Source of the DNA: Rhodocyclaceae bacterium
Lineage (GTDB): Bacteria > Pseudomonadota > Gammaproteobacteria > Burkholderiales > Rhodocyclaceae
Length of the DNA stretch: 64,000 nt
Reading direction: 5' to 3'
Assembly (NCBI GenBank): GCA_020445745.1
Contig: JAGRGB010000151.1
Coordinates: 1-64,000 of the forward strand
Shown here: piece after piece, positions 8,527 to 19,667 of the stretch
Layout: every line of letters starts with the position of its first letter
How positions within the stretch are numbered: position 1 is the first letter of the stretch
Position numbers and translations under genes: made by a program
The notes under the pieces: model-generated
What the model was told of the DNA's origin: nothing
What the model saw: only the letters and a program-made list of their open reading frames with translations
Databases searched by the model: none

Positions 8527-9687
8527 ATGACTGACTTCGCCGGCCGCCGCCCCGCCCTCGGCTGGGCCGTACATCTGGCCGCGCTGGTGCTGGTGGTGGC
8601 GTGGATCGTCCCGACCGCCGGCCTGCTGGTGTCCTCGTTCCGCACCGCCGACCAGATCGCCACCAGCGGCTGGTGGCGGGCACCGCTGGCGGCCGAGCAG
8701 AACCTGATCCTGCGGGCCGCGCCGCCCGACGCCCAGCGCCGCCACGACGCCGGGTTCGCGATCGCGGGCAACCTGTTCGCCGAAGCCGGTCTGGAGCCGG
8801 CGACGGTCCTGGCCTTCGGCGTTTCGTCGCGCGCCATCGACGATCACGCGCCCGGCGAGCTTGCCGAGCTGCGCGATGGCGAACATCTCAGCGTCGCGGC
8901 GAACGGCGACTATCGCCACGACTCGCCGGTCGAGATGCGCGGCACGCGGGGCCAGCGGGTGTTCGTGACGGTGCGAACGCCGCCGCGCTTCACGCTCGAC
9001 AACTACCGCCACGTGCTGCGCGACGCGGACAATGTCGAGGGCATGTCGCGGGCATTCCTGAACACGCTGACGGTCACCATCCCGGCCACGGTGATCCCCA
9101 TCCTGGTGGCCGCCTTCGCCGCCTACGCGCTGGCGTGGATGGAATTTCCGGGTCGCGCGCTGCTGATCGCGGTGGTGGTCGGCCTGCTGGTGGTACCGCT
9201 GCAGCTCGCCCTGGTCCCGCTGCTCAGGCTGCACAACGAGATCGGCATCGGCAAGGGCTACCTCGGCGTGTGGCTGGCCCATACCGGCTTCGGCATGCCG
9301 CTGGCGATCTATCTGCTGCGCAACTACATGGCCGGCCTGCCGCGGGACATCATCGAGAACGCCCGTGTCGATGGCGCCACCGACTACCAGATATTCACCC
9401 GGCTGGTGCTGCCCCTGTCGTTCCCGGCGCTGGCGTCGTTTGCGATATTCCAGTTCCTGTGGACCTGGAACGACCTGCTGGTGGCGCTGGTCTTCCTGAT
9501 CGACTCGACCGGCGAAACCACGGTGATGACCAAGAGCCTGGTCGAGCTGATGGGTACTCGCGGCGGCCAGTGGGAGATCCTTGCGACTTCGGCCTTCGTC
9601 TCGATCGCGCTGCCACTGGTCGTATTCTTCGCCCTGCAGCGCTACCTCGTCCGCGGCCTGCTCGCGGGCTCCGTCAAGGGCGGCTGA
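8527..9687 (+). CDS. aglG: Alpha-glucoside ABC transporter permease AglG
   Basis: The product is 386 aa, a MalG-type permease. A GTG at 8521 in the same frame is an alternative start. The protein has an N-terminal helix, then a periplasmic segment of about 110 residues (roughly 45-150) beginning TSGWWRAP and ending [13 protein letters not shown], then the standard permease core with EAA loop [20 protein letters not shown]. The large periplasmic insertion is a known feature of AglG and separates it from ordinary MalG (about 280-300 residues). It pairs with AglF to form the channel and contacts the AglK ATPase. Confidence 0.9.
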   Translation: MTDFAGRRPALGWAVHLAALVLVVAWIVPTAGLLVSSFRTADQIATSGWWRAPLAAEQNLILRAAPPDAQRRHDAGFAIAGNLFAEAGLEPATVLAFGVSSRAIDDHAPGELAELRDGEHLSVAANGDYRHDSPVEMRGTRGQRVFVTVRTPPRFTLDNYRHVLRDADNVEGMSRAFLNTLTVTIPATVIPILVAAFAAYALAWMEFPGRALLIAVVVGLLVVPLQLALVPLLRLHNEIGIGKGYLGVWLAHTGFGMPLAIYLLRNYMAGLPRDIIENARVDGATDYQIFTRLVLPLSFPALASFAIFQFLWTWNDLLVALVFLIDSTGETTVMTKSLVELMGTRGGQWEILATSAFVSIALPLVVFFALQRYLVRGLLAGSVKGG

Positions 9688-9731
9688 GCGCAGCCGGCGA
9701 GCGACCCGGACGACAGCGACACGGAACCACG

Positions 9732-10835
<1,104 letters not shown>

Positions 10836-10839
10836 CGCC

Positions 10840-12009
10840 TCACCGGCAGGCGGCGGACGAGGGCTTCGGGACCAGTCGCCACAGGCTGGTCACCTCCGCC
10901 GAGCGCGCGGCACGCAGCGGGTCGGCGGGATCGAAGGCCTTGCGGTGACGCGGGCGGATGTCGTCCCGCCCGGCCACCAGCAGGCCGGCCCTGTCGATCC
11001 AGCCGAGCAGATCCTCGCGGCTGCGCAGCTGCACGCGCTCGGCCAGGTCGGATAGGACAAGCCAGCCCTCGCCGCCGGGAGTCAGGTGCGTCGCGAGCCC
11101 GTCGACGAAACCCCGCAGCATGCGGCTGCCGGGATCGTACACCGCGGCGTCGAGCGGCGAGGACACCTTGCCGGGCAGCCACGGTGGATTGCACACCACC
11201 AGCGGCGCGCGCCCCGGCGGATAGAGATCCGCCTGGCACACCTCGACCCGGTCGTCGAAGCCGAGGCGCACCAGGTTGTCACGGGCACAGGCCAGCGCGC
11301 GAGGGCTGAGGTCGGTGGCGACCACCCGCGCCACGCCACGCCGGGCGAGCACGGCAGCCACCACGCCGGTACCGGTGCCGAGGTCGAAAGCGAGCTCGGG
11401 CGCGGTCAGCGGCGCCCGCGCCAGCAAATCGAGATACTCGCCGCGCACCGGCGAGAAGACGCCGTAGTGCGGGTGGATATGCCGCCCGTCGAGGGCTGCC
11501 ACCGGCACCCCCTTGAGACGCCACTGGTGGGCACCGACGATGCCCAGCAGTTCGCGCAGCGACACCACCGCCGGCGTGTCGCCATCATCGCCCCAGGCCT
11601 CCCGACAGGCACGCGCCACGTCGGGTGCCCTCGGCAGCGCCAGTTCATGGCCGGCCTCCAGCGGCACCAGCAGCAGGCCCAGCGTGCGTGCGCGCTGGGC
11701 CTGCGCCATGCGATGTCGGTGGAAGGTCTCGGCGATGTCGCCCGCAGGCCGCCGGCGCCGGTCGCTGCGGTCGATGCGGCGGCCCATCGCTGCCAGCAGC
11801 TGGCGGGCATTGTGGAAGTCGCCACGCCACAGCAGGCCGCAGCCTTCGCATGCCGAACGCCAGGCACGGTCGGCGGTGATGCCGTCGTCGGCTGCCACCA
11901 CCCGGGTCGGCGGCGGCAATCCGGCTTCGGATCGCCAGCGCGCGGTGAACGAACGGCCCTGCTCCTGCCAGTGCAGGCAGTCGGCAGATTGCGCGTCCAC
12001 GAGCGTCAT
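10840..12009 (-). CDS. Class I SAM-dependent methyltransferase (PrmC/HemK-like)
   Basis: The product is 389 aa. The ATG at 12009 follows a perfect GGAGG with five bases spacing. The C-terminal half (about 190-389) is a Rossmann methyltransferase: motif I FDLGTGTGVVAAVLARRG, an acidic residue at VVATDLS, and an NPPW motif (VVCNPPWLPGK), as in enzymes that methylate glutamine or exocyclic amines of bases. The N-terminal about 180 residues (with AAMGRRIDRSDRR) are specific to this subgroup and I cannot name them. It is convergent with aglK, with four bases between the stops. The substrate could be a release factor, ribosomal protein, RNA or small molecule. Confidence 0.75.
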   Translation of the reverse strand: MTLVDAQSADCLHWQEQGRSFTARWRSEAGLPPPTRVVAADDGITADRAWRSACEGCGLLWRGDFHNARQLLAAMGRRIDRSDRRRRPAGDIAETFHRHRMAQAQRARTLGLLLVPLEAGHELALPRAPDVARACREAWGDDGDTPAVVSLRELLGIVGAHQWRLKGVPVAALDGRHIHPHYGVFSPVRGEYLDLLARAPLTAPELAFDLGTGTGVVAAVLARRGVARVVATDLSPRALACARDNLVRLGFDDRVEVCQADLYPPGRAPLVVCNPPWLPGKVSSPLDAAVYDPGSRMLRGFVDGLATHLTPGGEGWLVLSDLAERVQLRSREDLLGWIDRAGLLVAGRDDIRPRHRKAFDPADPLRAARSAEVTSLWRLVPKPSSAACR

Positions 12010-12133
12010 TGTTTCCTCCTTGAGGCGTCCGTCACGGTACCCTGTACGCGGTCGCTGGACAAATGCCGTCCGGGCCCGCGGGCCCGGAGGCTTTCCGTGT
12101 CGCGGCAGCCACCGGACTGATGGAGAAATCGTC

Positions 12134-12943
12134 GTGCAAGGCTTGCTGCCCGCCGGTCCCCGGCGCATCGTCTGTCTCACCGAGGAGACCACCGAGACCC
12201 TGTACCTGCTCGGCGAAGAGGCACGCATCGTCGGCATCTCCGGTTTCACCGTGCGCCCGCCCCGCGCCCGCCGCGAGAAGCCCCGTGTCTCGGCATTCCT
12301 GAGCGCCAAGATCGACCGCATTCTCGCCCTCGAGCCGGATCTCGTCCTCGGCTTTTCGAACCTGCAGGCAGACATCGCCGCGCAACTGATCCGCGCCGGC
12401 ATCGCCGTGCACGTCTTCAACCACCGCCGCCTGCCAGGGATCTTCGAGATGATCCGCACCGTCGGCGCACTGATCGGCTGCGAACGGAAGAGCGCGGCGC
12501 TGATCACCGATCTGGTCGCCGGTGTCTCACGCATCGCCGACGCGGCGTCGGCGCTGCCGGCAAGGCCGTGCGTCTATTTCGAGGAATGGGACGAGCCGAT
12601 GATCTCGGCGATCGGCTGGGTCTCCGATCTGATCGAAGTGGCGGGCGGCCGCGACTGCTTCCGCGAGTTCGCAGCCCATCACGCGGCCGGCGATCGCATC
12701 ATTGCCGACCCGGCGGAGGTCGCACGCCGCGCACCGGACATCATCATCGGATCGTGGTGCGGCAAGAAGTTCCGTCCCGAACGTGTCGCCGTGCGCCACG
12801 GGTGGGAAGTCGTTCCGGCTGTCGTGCACGGTGAACTGCACGAGATCAAGTCCGCCGACATCCTGCAGCCGGGACCGGCCGCGGTCACCGACGGCCTGCG
12901 TCAGCTGAACGACATCATCACCGCGTGGGCCAGCCGCCAGTAG
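12134..12943 (+). CDS. BtuF/FepB-type substrate-binding protein lacking a signal peptide
   Basis: The product is 269 aa from a GTG at 12134, with GGAG nine bases upstream. The sequence RRIVCLTEETTETLYLLGEEARIVGISGFTV is the typical opening of vitamin B12 and siderophore binding proteins, and ALEPDLVLGFSNLQADIAAQL continues the fold. ILQPGPAAVTDGLRQLNDII is the usual C-terminal helix. No hydrophobic leader precedes the domain in this or any other frame, so it appears cytoplasmic. No permease or ATPase gene is adjacent. It is divergent from the methyltransferase. Cobalamin is a reasonable guess for the ligand but is not shown. Confidence 0.72.
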   Translation: MQGLLPAGPRRIVCLTEETTETLYLLGEEARIVGISGFTVRPPRARREKPRVSAFLSAKIDRILALEPDLVLGFSNLQADIAAQLIRAGIAVHVFNHRRLPGIFEMIRTVGALIGCERKSAALITDLVAGVSRIADAASALPARPCVYFEEWDEPMISAIGWVSDLIEVAGGRDCFREFAAHHAAGDRIIADPAEVARRAPDIIIGSWCGKKFRPERVAVRHGWEVVPAVVHGELHEIKSADILQPGPAAVTDGLRQLNDIITAWASRQ

Positions 12944-12982
12944 GGGGCACGGCGTGTCGCCGGCGGGAACCGCCGGCTTGGC

Positions 12983-15900
12983 TCAATCGACCAGCAGCCG
13001 GCGGATCGAAGCGACCAGAGAATCGACCGCGCCGGCCAGTTGGTCTGCCTCGGCGAAGACCTCGACCTGTTGCGCGCGAGCCATGCGCTCGACCTCTGCG
13101 GCGCGCTGCTGCAATGCCGTGGCGCACAGATTGCCGCTCATGCCCTTGACCGTATGGGCCAGCTGCCGCAGCGATTCGAAATCGCGGCGTTGCGCCGCAT
13201 CGGCGATCTTCGTCGATGCCGACTGATTGGCTTCGGCGGCGGTGCGCAGCAGCCGCATGACGAATTCGTTTCGTCCGCGGAAACGTTTCAGGAGCGCGTC
13301 GATGTCCACATGGTCGCTGCGCTCGTGATCCAGGGCCGGTGCCCTGACATTCGGGAATTCTGGGGCCATAGGGATCTCCTTGTCGGGGGTATTCGCCAGT
13401 TTGCAGATGATCTCGACCAGTCGGTCGAGCTCGTAGGGTTTCGCGAGGTGCTCGTCCATGCCCGCCCCCAGGCACTTGTTGCGATCGGAGCGCGAGGCAT
13501 GGGCGGTGAGCCCGACCAGCGGCAGCGCGGGCCGCAGCTTCTTCAATTCGCGCGCCAGCGCGTAGCCGTCCATGCCCGGCATCTCGATGTCCAGCAGGGC
13601 GATGTCGAAGGCGCCCGGCGGATGCGCGAGGACCAGCGCGAGCGCCTCTTCGCCGCCGCTCGCCAGTCGCAGCGACACACCCTCGAGTCGCAGCAGATCC
13701 TGGAGGACGAGGCGGTTGACTTCGTTGTCATCGACACCGAGCACCTGCAGGCCGGCCAGCCGGCGCTGCATGACCACCGGCGTCTCCGGCAAGCCGCCTG
13801 CCAGCAGCGACGCCAGCCGCCGTACCAGCAGCGGCCGCGGCCAGTGGATGCGGCCCAGCCTGGGAGCCGGCCCGGGATCGTGGATCACGATGAAGCGGGA
13901 TTCCGGCGCACCCGCCTCGGCCGCCAGCGCGAGCGCGTCGGCAGGGCCGAGCAGGTACGTGCCGGAGTCGCGCGCCGCCGCCGAAGGCGCCATGCTGCGG
14001 AGCCGGCAGCCATGGCGCGACAGCTCATGGGCGAGCCATGCCGCCTCCCCGTCGTCGAGGCCGGTCTGCATCAGCTGCGCCGGCAGGCCAGGCGCTGGCG
14101 CGCCGGCCGCGGCGACCACCGGCAAGCGGACCCGCAACTCGAACCGGCTGCCACGACCGGTCTCGCTGTCGACCGTCAGCGTCCCGCCCATCATGGTCAC
14201 CAGCTGGTGGGTGATCGCCAGCCCGAGGCCGGTACCGCCGAACCTGCGCGTCGTCGAGCCGTCGGCCTGTTCGAACGGGCGGAACAAGCGCGACATCTGC
14301 TCCCGGTTCATGCCGATGCCGGTGTCGGTGACGGTCAGCGACAGCGTGCTGCCGTCGTGATGCACGTCGAGCCGGACCGAACCGGCCGCGGTGAACTTGA
14401 TCGCATTGCCGAGCAGGTTCACCAGACATTGCGTCAACCGCAGCCCGTCGCCCCGCAACTGTCGGGGCAAGTTCGGCGATTCCGACACCCGCACCGCAAT
14501 CGCGCGCTCGAAGGCACCCGGCGTCGCGATCGCGAGGGCCTGGTCCACCACTCCGGGCAGTTCGAATGGCGCGCTGTCCAGCTCGAAGCGACCGGACTCG
14601 ATCTTCGAGAAATCCAGCAGGTCGTTGATCAGCCCCAGCAGATGTGACGCCGACTGGCGAATCCTTTCGAAGGTGTGATGGGCACGCCGGCCGGCATTCT
14701 CGCGAACGCCGACCTGGGCGAGGCCGATGACCCCGTTCAATGGTGTGCGGATTTCGTGGCTCATGTTCGCCAGGAACTCCGACTTGGCCCTGGCAGCCGC
14801 TTCGGCGGCCTCGCGCGCACGGGCCATCATCTGCTCGGCCTCCTTGCGCGTCGTGACGTCCTGCATGGTCTCGATCGCACCGATGCAGTTGCCCTCCCCA
14901 TCGACCATCGGCGCTGCCGTCAGGAACAGCCAGCGGTCGAGCTTGGCGAAGTGCGCTTCGGCTTCGAAGGCGCCATCGACCAGCGACGAAGGCCAGCACG
15001 CCGGGCCATAGCGCCGGTGCAGTTCGTCGATTCTGCCGCTGACGATCAGTTCGGTCATCAATGGCTGCGGTTCGTCGTAGAAGGCCCGCCAGACTTCCGA
15101 CGTGCCGACCATCTCCTCCGGCGCGATGCCGAAGGCCACCGCGCAGGCCTTGTTCCAGTGGCTGACCAGCCCCTCGCGATTGACCACGAAGGTCGGCACC
15201 GGGCTGCTCTCCAGGGTATGGGCGAGGCGTGCCCGCGTGCGGTCGAGGGCGTCCGTGCGTTCGCGGACCTCGCGCTCGAGGGTGTCCCGATAGCTCTCCA
15301 GCGCCCGTTGCGCGGCTGCACGGTCGGTGATGTCGTGGCCGCTGACCACCACCCCGGACACGTCCTCGCCGCACCACAGCGGGGCAAGCTCGAGTTCGAG
15401 CGTACGGCGCGCGCCATCGACGCCGACATCCACCGGCAGGTGCTGGATCCGACCGCCGAACACCCGCAACAGGGCCTGTTCCAGTTCGCTGCCGAACGAC
15501 GGTCCGAGTACGTCGGCAAGGGTCCGGCCGGCTGGCGCCTGCGGCGGGCAGCCGAAGGCGCGAGCGAACGCGGGATTGGCCACCTCGACTTCACGGTCCG
15601 CATTGATGAAGGCCAGCGGCTGGCCAGCGGCATGCAGCAGCGAGCGCAGCTGATCGGCTTCGCGCCGGGCCAGGACGCGGCTGGTCGCGTCCCGCAGCAG
15701 CATGACGCAGGTCGGCGGATCGGCTCCGCCGGGCCTGTCGGAAGCCGCGACGTCGATCCACGGCGTCCGCGCACCGGGCAGCGACAAAGTCAGTTCGGCG
15801 CCGGCCCGGCCGTCGGCTTCGGCACCAGGACGAGGCTGCACGAGATCGTCGACGCGGGTCCCGAGCAAGTCTTCCCGGCGCCGCTCGAGGAGCGCGAGGG

Positions 15901-16963
15901 CGTGCTCGTTGGCATCCTCGATCGATCCGCCCTCGCCGACGATCAGGACGCCGCTGGGTGTCGCCATGAACGCGCTGCGCTCGTCCAGCAGATTCCGGAT
16001 CTGCCGGTTGCGACTCGCGAGGACCCGGGTCAGCGTGGTCAGCATGGCGAATACCAGCAATCCTGCGGCCGGCAGCCAACCCTCCGCGAGGGACCAGCCG
16101 GCGTGCGGCGCGGCCGTCGCGCCGACGGCCAGTTGCAGGGTTCTGCCGGCGAGCTGGACGTGACCGACCACCGGAAGCGGATCCCCTTCGGCCCCCGCGG
16201 CGCCCATCCGGGCGACCGATACCTGCACACCGTCATCGGTCACGTCGTCGATCCGGACCGCGACGGACGGGTCATCGGCGACAGCGTCGCCCACCATCAG
16301 TGCCGGTTCGAGCTTTGCCAGCAGGATTTCCCGGGATACGCCGTGCGTCACCGGGATGAACACCAGATAGCTCGCCGCAGCCTCCCCGCGCACGCCGGGC
16401 AAGGGTGCGGTGGCAACCGGTCGCATGTCGCGCAGCGCCTGGGCGAGCGCCGTCGACCAGGCCTCTTTGCCTGTCCGATCGAGCCGCAGGGCGGTTTCAC
16501 CGGCGCCGACAGGATGGATCGTGCCCAAGGCGAAGCGGCGATCGCGCCCGGGCGCATCGCCCGCGAAGTCCGCCGGGCGTTCCCGGACCGGGATCGACGA
16601 TCCGACCGGTTCGCCCACGCCGGCCCCGAAATTGCCGCGGTCGGTGTCCGCGACCACGGATGCCCAGGCCAGCACCCGGATCCGAGGTGAACTCGCGACC
16701 ACCGCCGATGCATACGCGTCGAACCGCTCGGCGTCGGACAGATCCACCAGCGACGCCACCGTCTTCAGTTCGAGAAGGCGGGCGTCGGCAGCCCGGATCC
16801 TGTCCTGGAGCGAAGCCGCCAGATGATTCGCTCGGTGCCCGCCGGATCCCTGCCGGCGCTGGCCCTCGTCGTCCGGGCGCATCCACAGCATGGTCGCCGC
16901 GACAACCGCGCAAAGCACCGCCACCAGAGACGCGGGATGCAGCGACCTCGAATGTCTCGACAA
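12983..16963 (-). CDS. CHASE-PAS-PAS-PAS hybrid histidine kinase with receiver and Hpt domains
   Basis: The product is about 1326 aa. I choose a TTG start at 16963 because AGGGAGG lies exactly five bases upstream; the frame is open to 17074 and a GTG at 16969 overlaps that site. Order of domains: membrane helix (about 10-28), periplasmic CHASE-type sensor (about 50-260), second helix (about 294-315), three PAS domains (about 330-730), HisKA with [10 protein letters not shown], HATPase with [16 protein letters not shown] and [10 protein letters not shown], receiver with [11 protein letters not shown], and a C-terminal Hpt with [12 protein letters not shown]. All phosphorelay residues (H, D, H) are present. 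It is divergent from the response-regulator operon next to it, so the two probably share a pathway. Confidence 0.9.
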   Translation of the reverse strand: MSRHSRSLHPASLVAVLCAVVAATMLWMRPDDEGQRRQGSGGHRANHLAASLQDRIRAADARLLELKTVASLVDLSDAERFDAYASAVVASSPRIRVLAWASVVADTDRGNFGAGVGEPVGSSIPVRERPADFAGDAPGRDRRFALGTIHPVGAGETALRLDRTGKEAWSTALAQALRDMRPVATAPLPGVRGEAAASYLVFIPVTHGVSREILLAKLEPALMVGDAVADDPSVAVRIDDVTDDGVQVSVARMGAAGAEGDPLPVVGHVQLAGRTLQLAVGATAAPHAGWSLAEGWLPAAGLLVFAMLTTLTRVLASRNRQIRNLLDERSAFMATPSGVLIVGEGGSIEDANEHALALLERRREDLLGTRVDDLVQPRPGAEADGRAGAELTLSLPGARTPWIDVAASDRPGGADPPTCVMLLRDATSRVLARREADQLRSLLHAAGQPLAFINADREVEVANPAFARAFGCPPQAPAGRTLADVLGPSFGSELEQALLRVFGGRIQHLPVDVGVDGARRTLELELAPLWCGEDVSGVVVSGHDITDRAAAQRALESYRDTLEREVRERTDALDRTRARLAHTLESSPVPTFVVNREGLVSHWNKACAVAFGIAPEEMVGTSEVWRAFYDEPQPLMTELIVSGRIDELHRRYGPACWPSSLVDGAFEAEAHFAKLDRWLFLTAAPMVDGEGNCIGAIETMQDVTTRKEAEQMMARAREAAEAAARAKSEFLANMSHEIRTPLNGVIGLAQVGVRENAGRRAHHTFERIRQSASHLLGLINDLLDFSKIESGRFELDSAPFELPGVVDQALAIATPGAFERAIAVRVSESPNLPRQLRGDGLRLTQCLVNLLGNAIKFTAAGSVRLDVHHDGSTLSLTVTDTGIGMNREQMSRLFRPFEQADGSTTRRFGGTGLGLAITHQLVTMMGGTLTVDSETGRGSRFELRVRLPVVAAAGAPAPGLPAQLMQTGLDDGEAAWLAHELSRHGCRLRSMAPSAAARDSGTYLLGPADALALAAEAGAPESRFIVIHDPGPAPRLGRIHWPRPLLVRRLASLLAGGLPETPVVMQRRLAGLQVLGVDDNEVNRLVLQDLLRLEGVSLRLASGGEEALALVLAHPPGAFDIALLDIEMPGMDGYALARELKKLRPALPLVGLTAHASRSDRNKCLGAGMDEHLAKPYELDRLVEIICKLANTPDKEIPMAPEFPNVRAPALDHERSDHVDIDALLKRFRGRNEFVMRLLRTAAEANQSASTKIADAAQRRDFESLRQLAHTVKGMSGNLCATALQQRAAEVERMARAQQVEVFAEADQLAGAVDSLVASIRRLLVD

Positions 16964-17317
16964 GCACACCTCCCTGTACGCGGCAATCGTGCTCGGACGG
17001 ATTCCTGACCGGATCGCTTCAGCCCTGAGCCCGAACTGCCCGGTTCCCTGTCTACGGCGAAGCGCGCGGCGCATTTAGCGACCGCTAAAGTTCACCGTCG
17101 ACGGGACGTTAGCGTGGCCTTATGGAAGCGACCCAACGGAAAGCGCCCGCTTGCGACACCGCCGAGGATCGTCCGCGCCCCACGCCCCATGAACGCATGC
17201 CACTGCTGCGCGCCCTGCCCGCGCAACTGCAGCTTTCGGGGCACACGGACGAAGACGCCACGGGCAGACCGGAGCGCGCTTTCTTGCGGCGCACCGAACA
17301 CGCTCAGGAGGCCGACC

Positions 17318-18493
17318 ATGGAACTGTTCGACGAGCTCCCTGAGACCCAAGATGCCGACCCCGATCCGGTGGTGGACGGCCCGGGCCATGCGATCCTGAT
17401 CGTCGATGACGATCCGACGACCAGGCTGAGCCTGTCGGACCAGTTCGAATCGCTGGGATTGCGCACCTGCGAGGCGGAAAGCGGCGAGCAGTGCCTGGCG
17501 TCTCTCGAAGACGACATCGGCGTCGTTCTGCTCGACGTGAACATGCCTGGCCTCGACGGCATCGAGACCTGTCGGCGAATGCGGCGCGAAGGCCATACCC
17601 GCGAAAGGGTGATCTTCATCTCCGCCGACGACGAACTGGAAACCCGGCTGCGCGCCTATGACGGCGGTGGCGACGATTTCATCGTCAAGCCGGTCAATCC
17701 GATGGAACTGGAACGCAAGGTCCGGGTTGCCCAGCAGTCACTGGTGGCGTTCGACGCCGTCGCCGGCGAGGCCGCCAGCGCCAGGCAGGCGGCATTCGCG
17801 GCGATGTCCTCGATGGGCGAGATGGGGACGGTGCTGGAATTCATGCGCCGCAGCTTCGGCTGTGAAGACGAACCCACGCTGGCGCGGGCGATACTCGAGG
17901 CAGTCGGCCGGTACGGTGTCAAGGGCCTCCTCGCGATCGGCCCGGAATCCGACACCGCATGCTTTGCACCGACCGGCGAATGCACGCCGCTGGAGGAGTC
18001 CATCCTCGATCACTCCCGCGGGCTGCAACGCATCTTCCAGTTCAGCAACCGCCTGGTGATCAACTATCCGTTGGCAACCCTGGTGATCAGCGACCTGCCG
18101 ATGCACGAACCGGATCTGGTCGGCCGACTGCGCGACCATCTGGCGGTCATCGTCGAGGCTGCCCACGCCCGGGTCAGCGCGCTGCGGCTGCAGCTCGAAC
18201 GCGACCACCACGCCAGCGCGCTGCGCGACGCGGTCCGCCAACTGGCCAGCGTCGTCGACGAGGTCGAGCGCCAGCAGGCGGAGAGCCGGGAGCGCGCCAA
18301 TGCGGTCACCACCGGACTGTTCGGCAGCATGGAATCGGCGTTCGTCCATATGGGGCTGACCGAAATGCAGGAATCCGAACTGGTCGACCTGACCGCGACG
18401 GCAACCCGCAACATCGCGGAGATCCAGGAAGAAGTCTTCCGCATCAGCGATCGCCTGGCGGCCGCGCTGGCAGGCCTGCGGCGCCAGCTCTGA
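17318..18493 (+). CDS. Response regulator with receiver, GAF-like region and C-terminal coiled coil
   Basis: The product is 391 aa. The ATG at 17318 follows AGGAGG and opens MELFDELPE; the longer open frame upstream is not supported. The receiver (about 24-140) has the acidic pair VDDD, the phospho-acceptor in LLDVNMPGLDG and the lysine in IVKPVNP. After it comes a region of about 130 residues (MGTVLEFMRRSFGCEDEP to VISDLPMHEPD) that looks like a divergent GAF-type fold. A long charged helix follows (about 290-391), possibly coiled coil. No DNA-binding or known enzymatic output is visible. It is the first of three co-directional signalling genes. Confidence 0.8.
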   Translation: MELFDELPETQDADPDPVVDGPGHAILIVDDDPTTRLSLSDQFESLGLRTCEAESGEQCLASLEDDIGVVLLDVNMPGLDGIETCRRMRREGHTRERVIFISADDELETRLRAYDGGGDDFIVKPVNPMELERKVRVAQQSLVAFDAVAGEAASARQAAFAAMSSMGEMGTVLEFMRRSFGCEDEPTLARAILEAVGRYGVKGLLAIGPESDTACFAPTGECTPLEESILDHSRGLQRIFQFSNRLVINYPLATLVISDLPMHEPDLVGRLRDHLAVIVEAAHARVSALRLQLERDHHASALRDAVRQLASVVDEVERQQAESRERANAVTTGLFGSMESAFVHMGLTEMQESELVDLTATATRNIAEIQEEVFRISDRLAAALAGLRRQL

Positions 18494-18620
18494 TCTGCGG
18501 GTGCCGGCCGGCGACCGCGCCGCGGTCGGCACTCGCCGGTCGCGCGGGCATCGCCCTAAAGTTGCCGTGCCCGTGGTCGTAAGCCAATTTGAATACCATG
18601 CCTCGCGCGGGTTCAACCTG

Positions 18621-19667
18621 ATGACCACCAACGAGATGCCGGACCGAACGACCGAAGGCGAGCACCGGCTGCACCGATCGGCGGTGACAGGCAGCGATCG
18701 CCACCGCTGCCTGTCGGGACCGCCGGTGGCTTGTCTCGCCGACTCCAGCCTGCTGCTGGTCGACGACGATGTCGTCTCGATTCGCGTCCTGCAGAGCATT
18801 CTCACCGACTACTCGCACCTGCGCTTTGCCACCAACGGTGAAGAGGCCCTGCGCCTTGCGGGCGAGACGCCACCCGATCTGATCCTGCTCGACGCCGACA
18901 TGCCCGGACTGGACGGCTTCGGCGTCTGCAATGCGCTGAAGCGGGACGAACGGCTGGCGCACATTCCGGTGATCTTCGTCACCAGCCACGAGGACGTCAG
19001 CGTCGAAACCCGCGCCCTCGAACTCGGTGCGATGGACTTCATCGCCAAACCGGTTTCCCCGGCACGGGTGCGCCTGCGGGTGCGCAACCAGCTGCTGCTG
19101 AAATACCACACCGACCGCCTGCGGCGTGAAGTGTCGACCGATCCGCTGACCGGTCTCCACAACCGGCGGGCCCTCGAATCGGCGCTGCCGCTGGAGTGGC
19201 GCAGGGCGCAACGTCATGCACGTCCGCTCAGCCTGTTGATGGTGGACGTCGACCACTTCAAGCGCGTCAATGATCGCTATGGACACGCGGCCGGCGACGC
19301 TTGCCTGCGGGCGGTCGCCGCCGCGCTCGAATCCTGCGTCGGCCGGCCCGGCGACCTGGTGGCACGTTTTGGTGGCGAAGAATTCACCCTGCTGCTGCCG
19401 GAAACCCCGCTCGACGCCGCGATGAGGATCGCCGACGAAATCCACGCGGCGATGGAAAGCCTGGAAATTCCCTTCGACGACGAGGCCGACGACCTGAAGC
19501 TCACGGTCAGCATCGGCATCGCCACCTGTGGCGTCGATGGCGAACGCGGGCCGGTCAGCGAAAGGGATCTGTTGTCCACTGCCGACAAGGCGCTGTACAG
19601 AGCAAAGCATGCAGGCCGCAACCGCACCTGTACCGCGGGAGTGACCGGCCCGGCGCGCGCCGTTTGA
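18621..19667 (+). CDS. Diguanylate cyclase response regulator (receiver-GGDEF)
   Basis: The product is 348 aa. The receiver domain (LLVDDDVVS, LLDADMPGLDG, FIAKPVSP) is followed by a GGDEF domain with an intact GGEEF active site. An RxxD inhibitory site (RPGD) lies five residues before it, so the enzyme should make c-di-GMP from GTP and be product-inhibited. DPLTGLHNRRAL and DVDHFKRVNDRYGHAAGD are canonical. The arrangement is PleD/WspR-like. The start at 18621 has a poor ribosome site; 18636 is an alternative. The stop overlaps the start of the downstream kinase (TGATG), which implies coupled translation. Confidence 0.92.
   Translation: MTTNEMPDRTTEGEHRLHRSAVTGSDRHRCLSGPPVACLADSSLLLVDDDVVSIRVLQSILTDYSHLRFATNGEEALRLAGETPPDLILLDADMPGLDGFGVCNALKRDERLAHIPVIFVTSHEDVSVETRALELGAMDFIAKPVSPARVRLRVRNQLLLKYHTDRLRREVSTDPLTGLHNRRALESALPLEWRRAQRHARPLSLLMVDVDHFKRVNDRYGHAAGDACLRAVAAALESCVGRPGDLVARFGGEEFTLLLPETPLDAAMRIADEIHAAMESLEIPFDDEADDLKLTVSIGIATCGVDGERGPVSERDLLSTADKALYRAKHAGRNRTCTAGVTGPARAV

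Noticed and set aside
12010..12133. Possible cobalamin riboswitch before the BtuF-like gene
   Set aside because: I looked for the B12 box and the GCAAC core and found neither.
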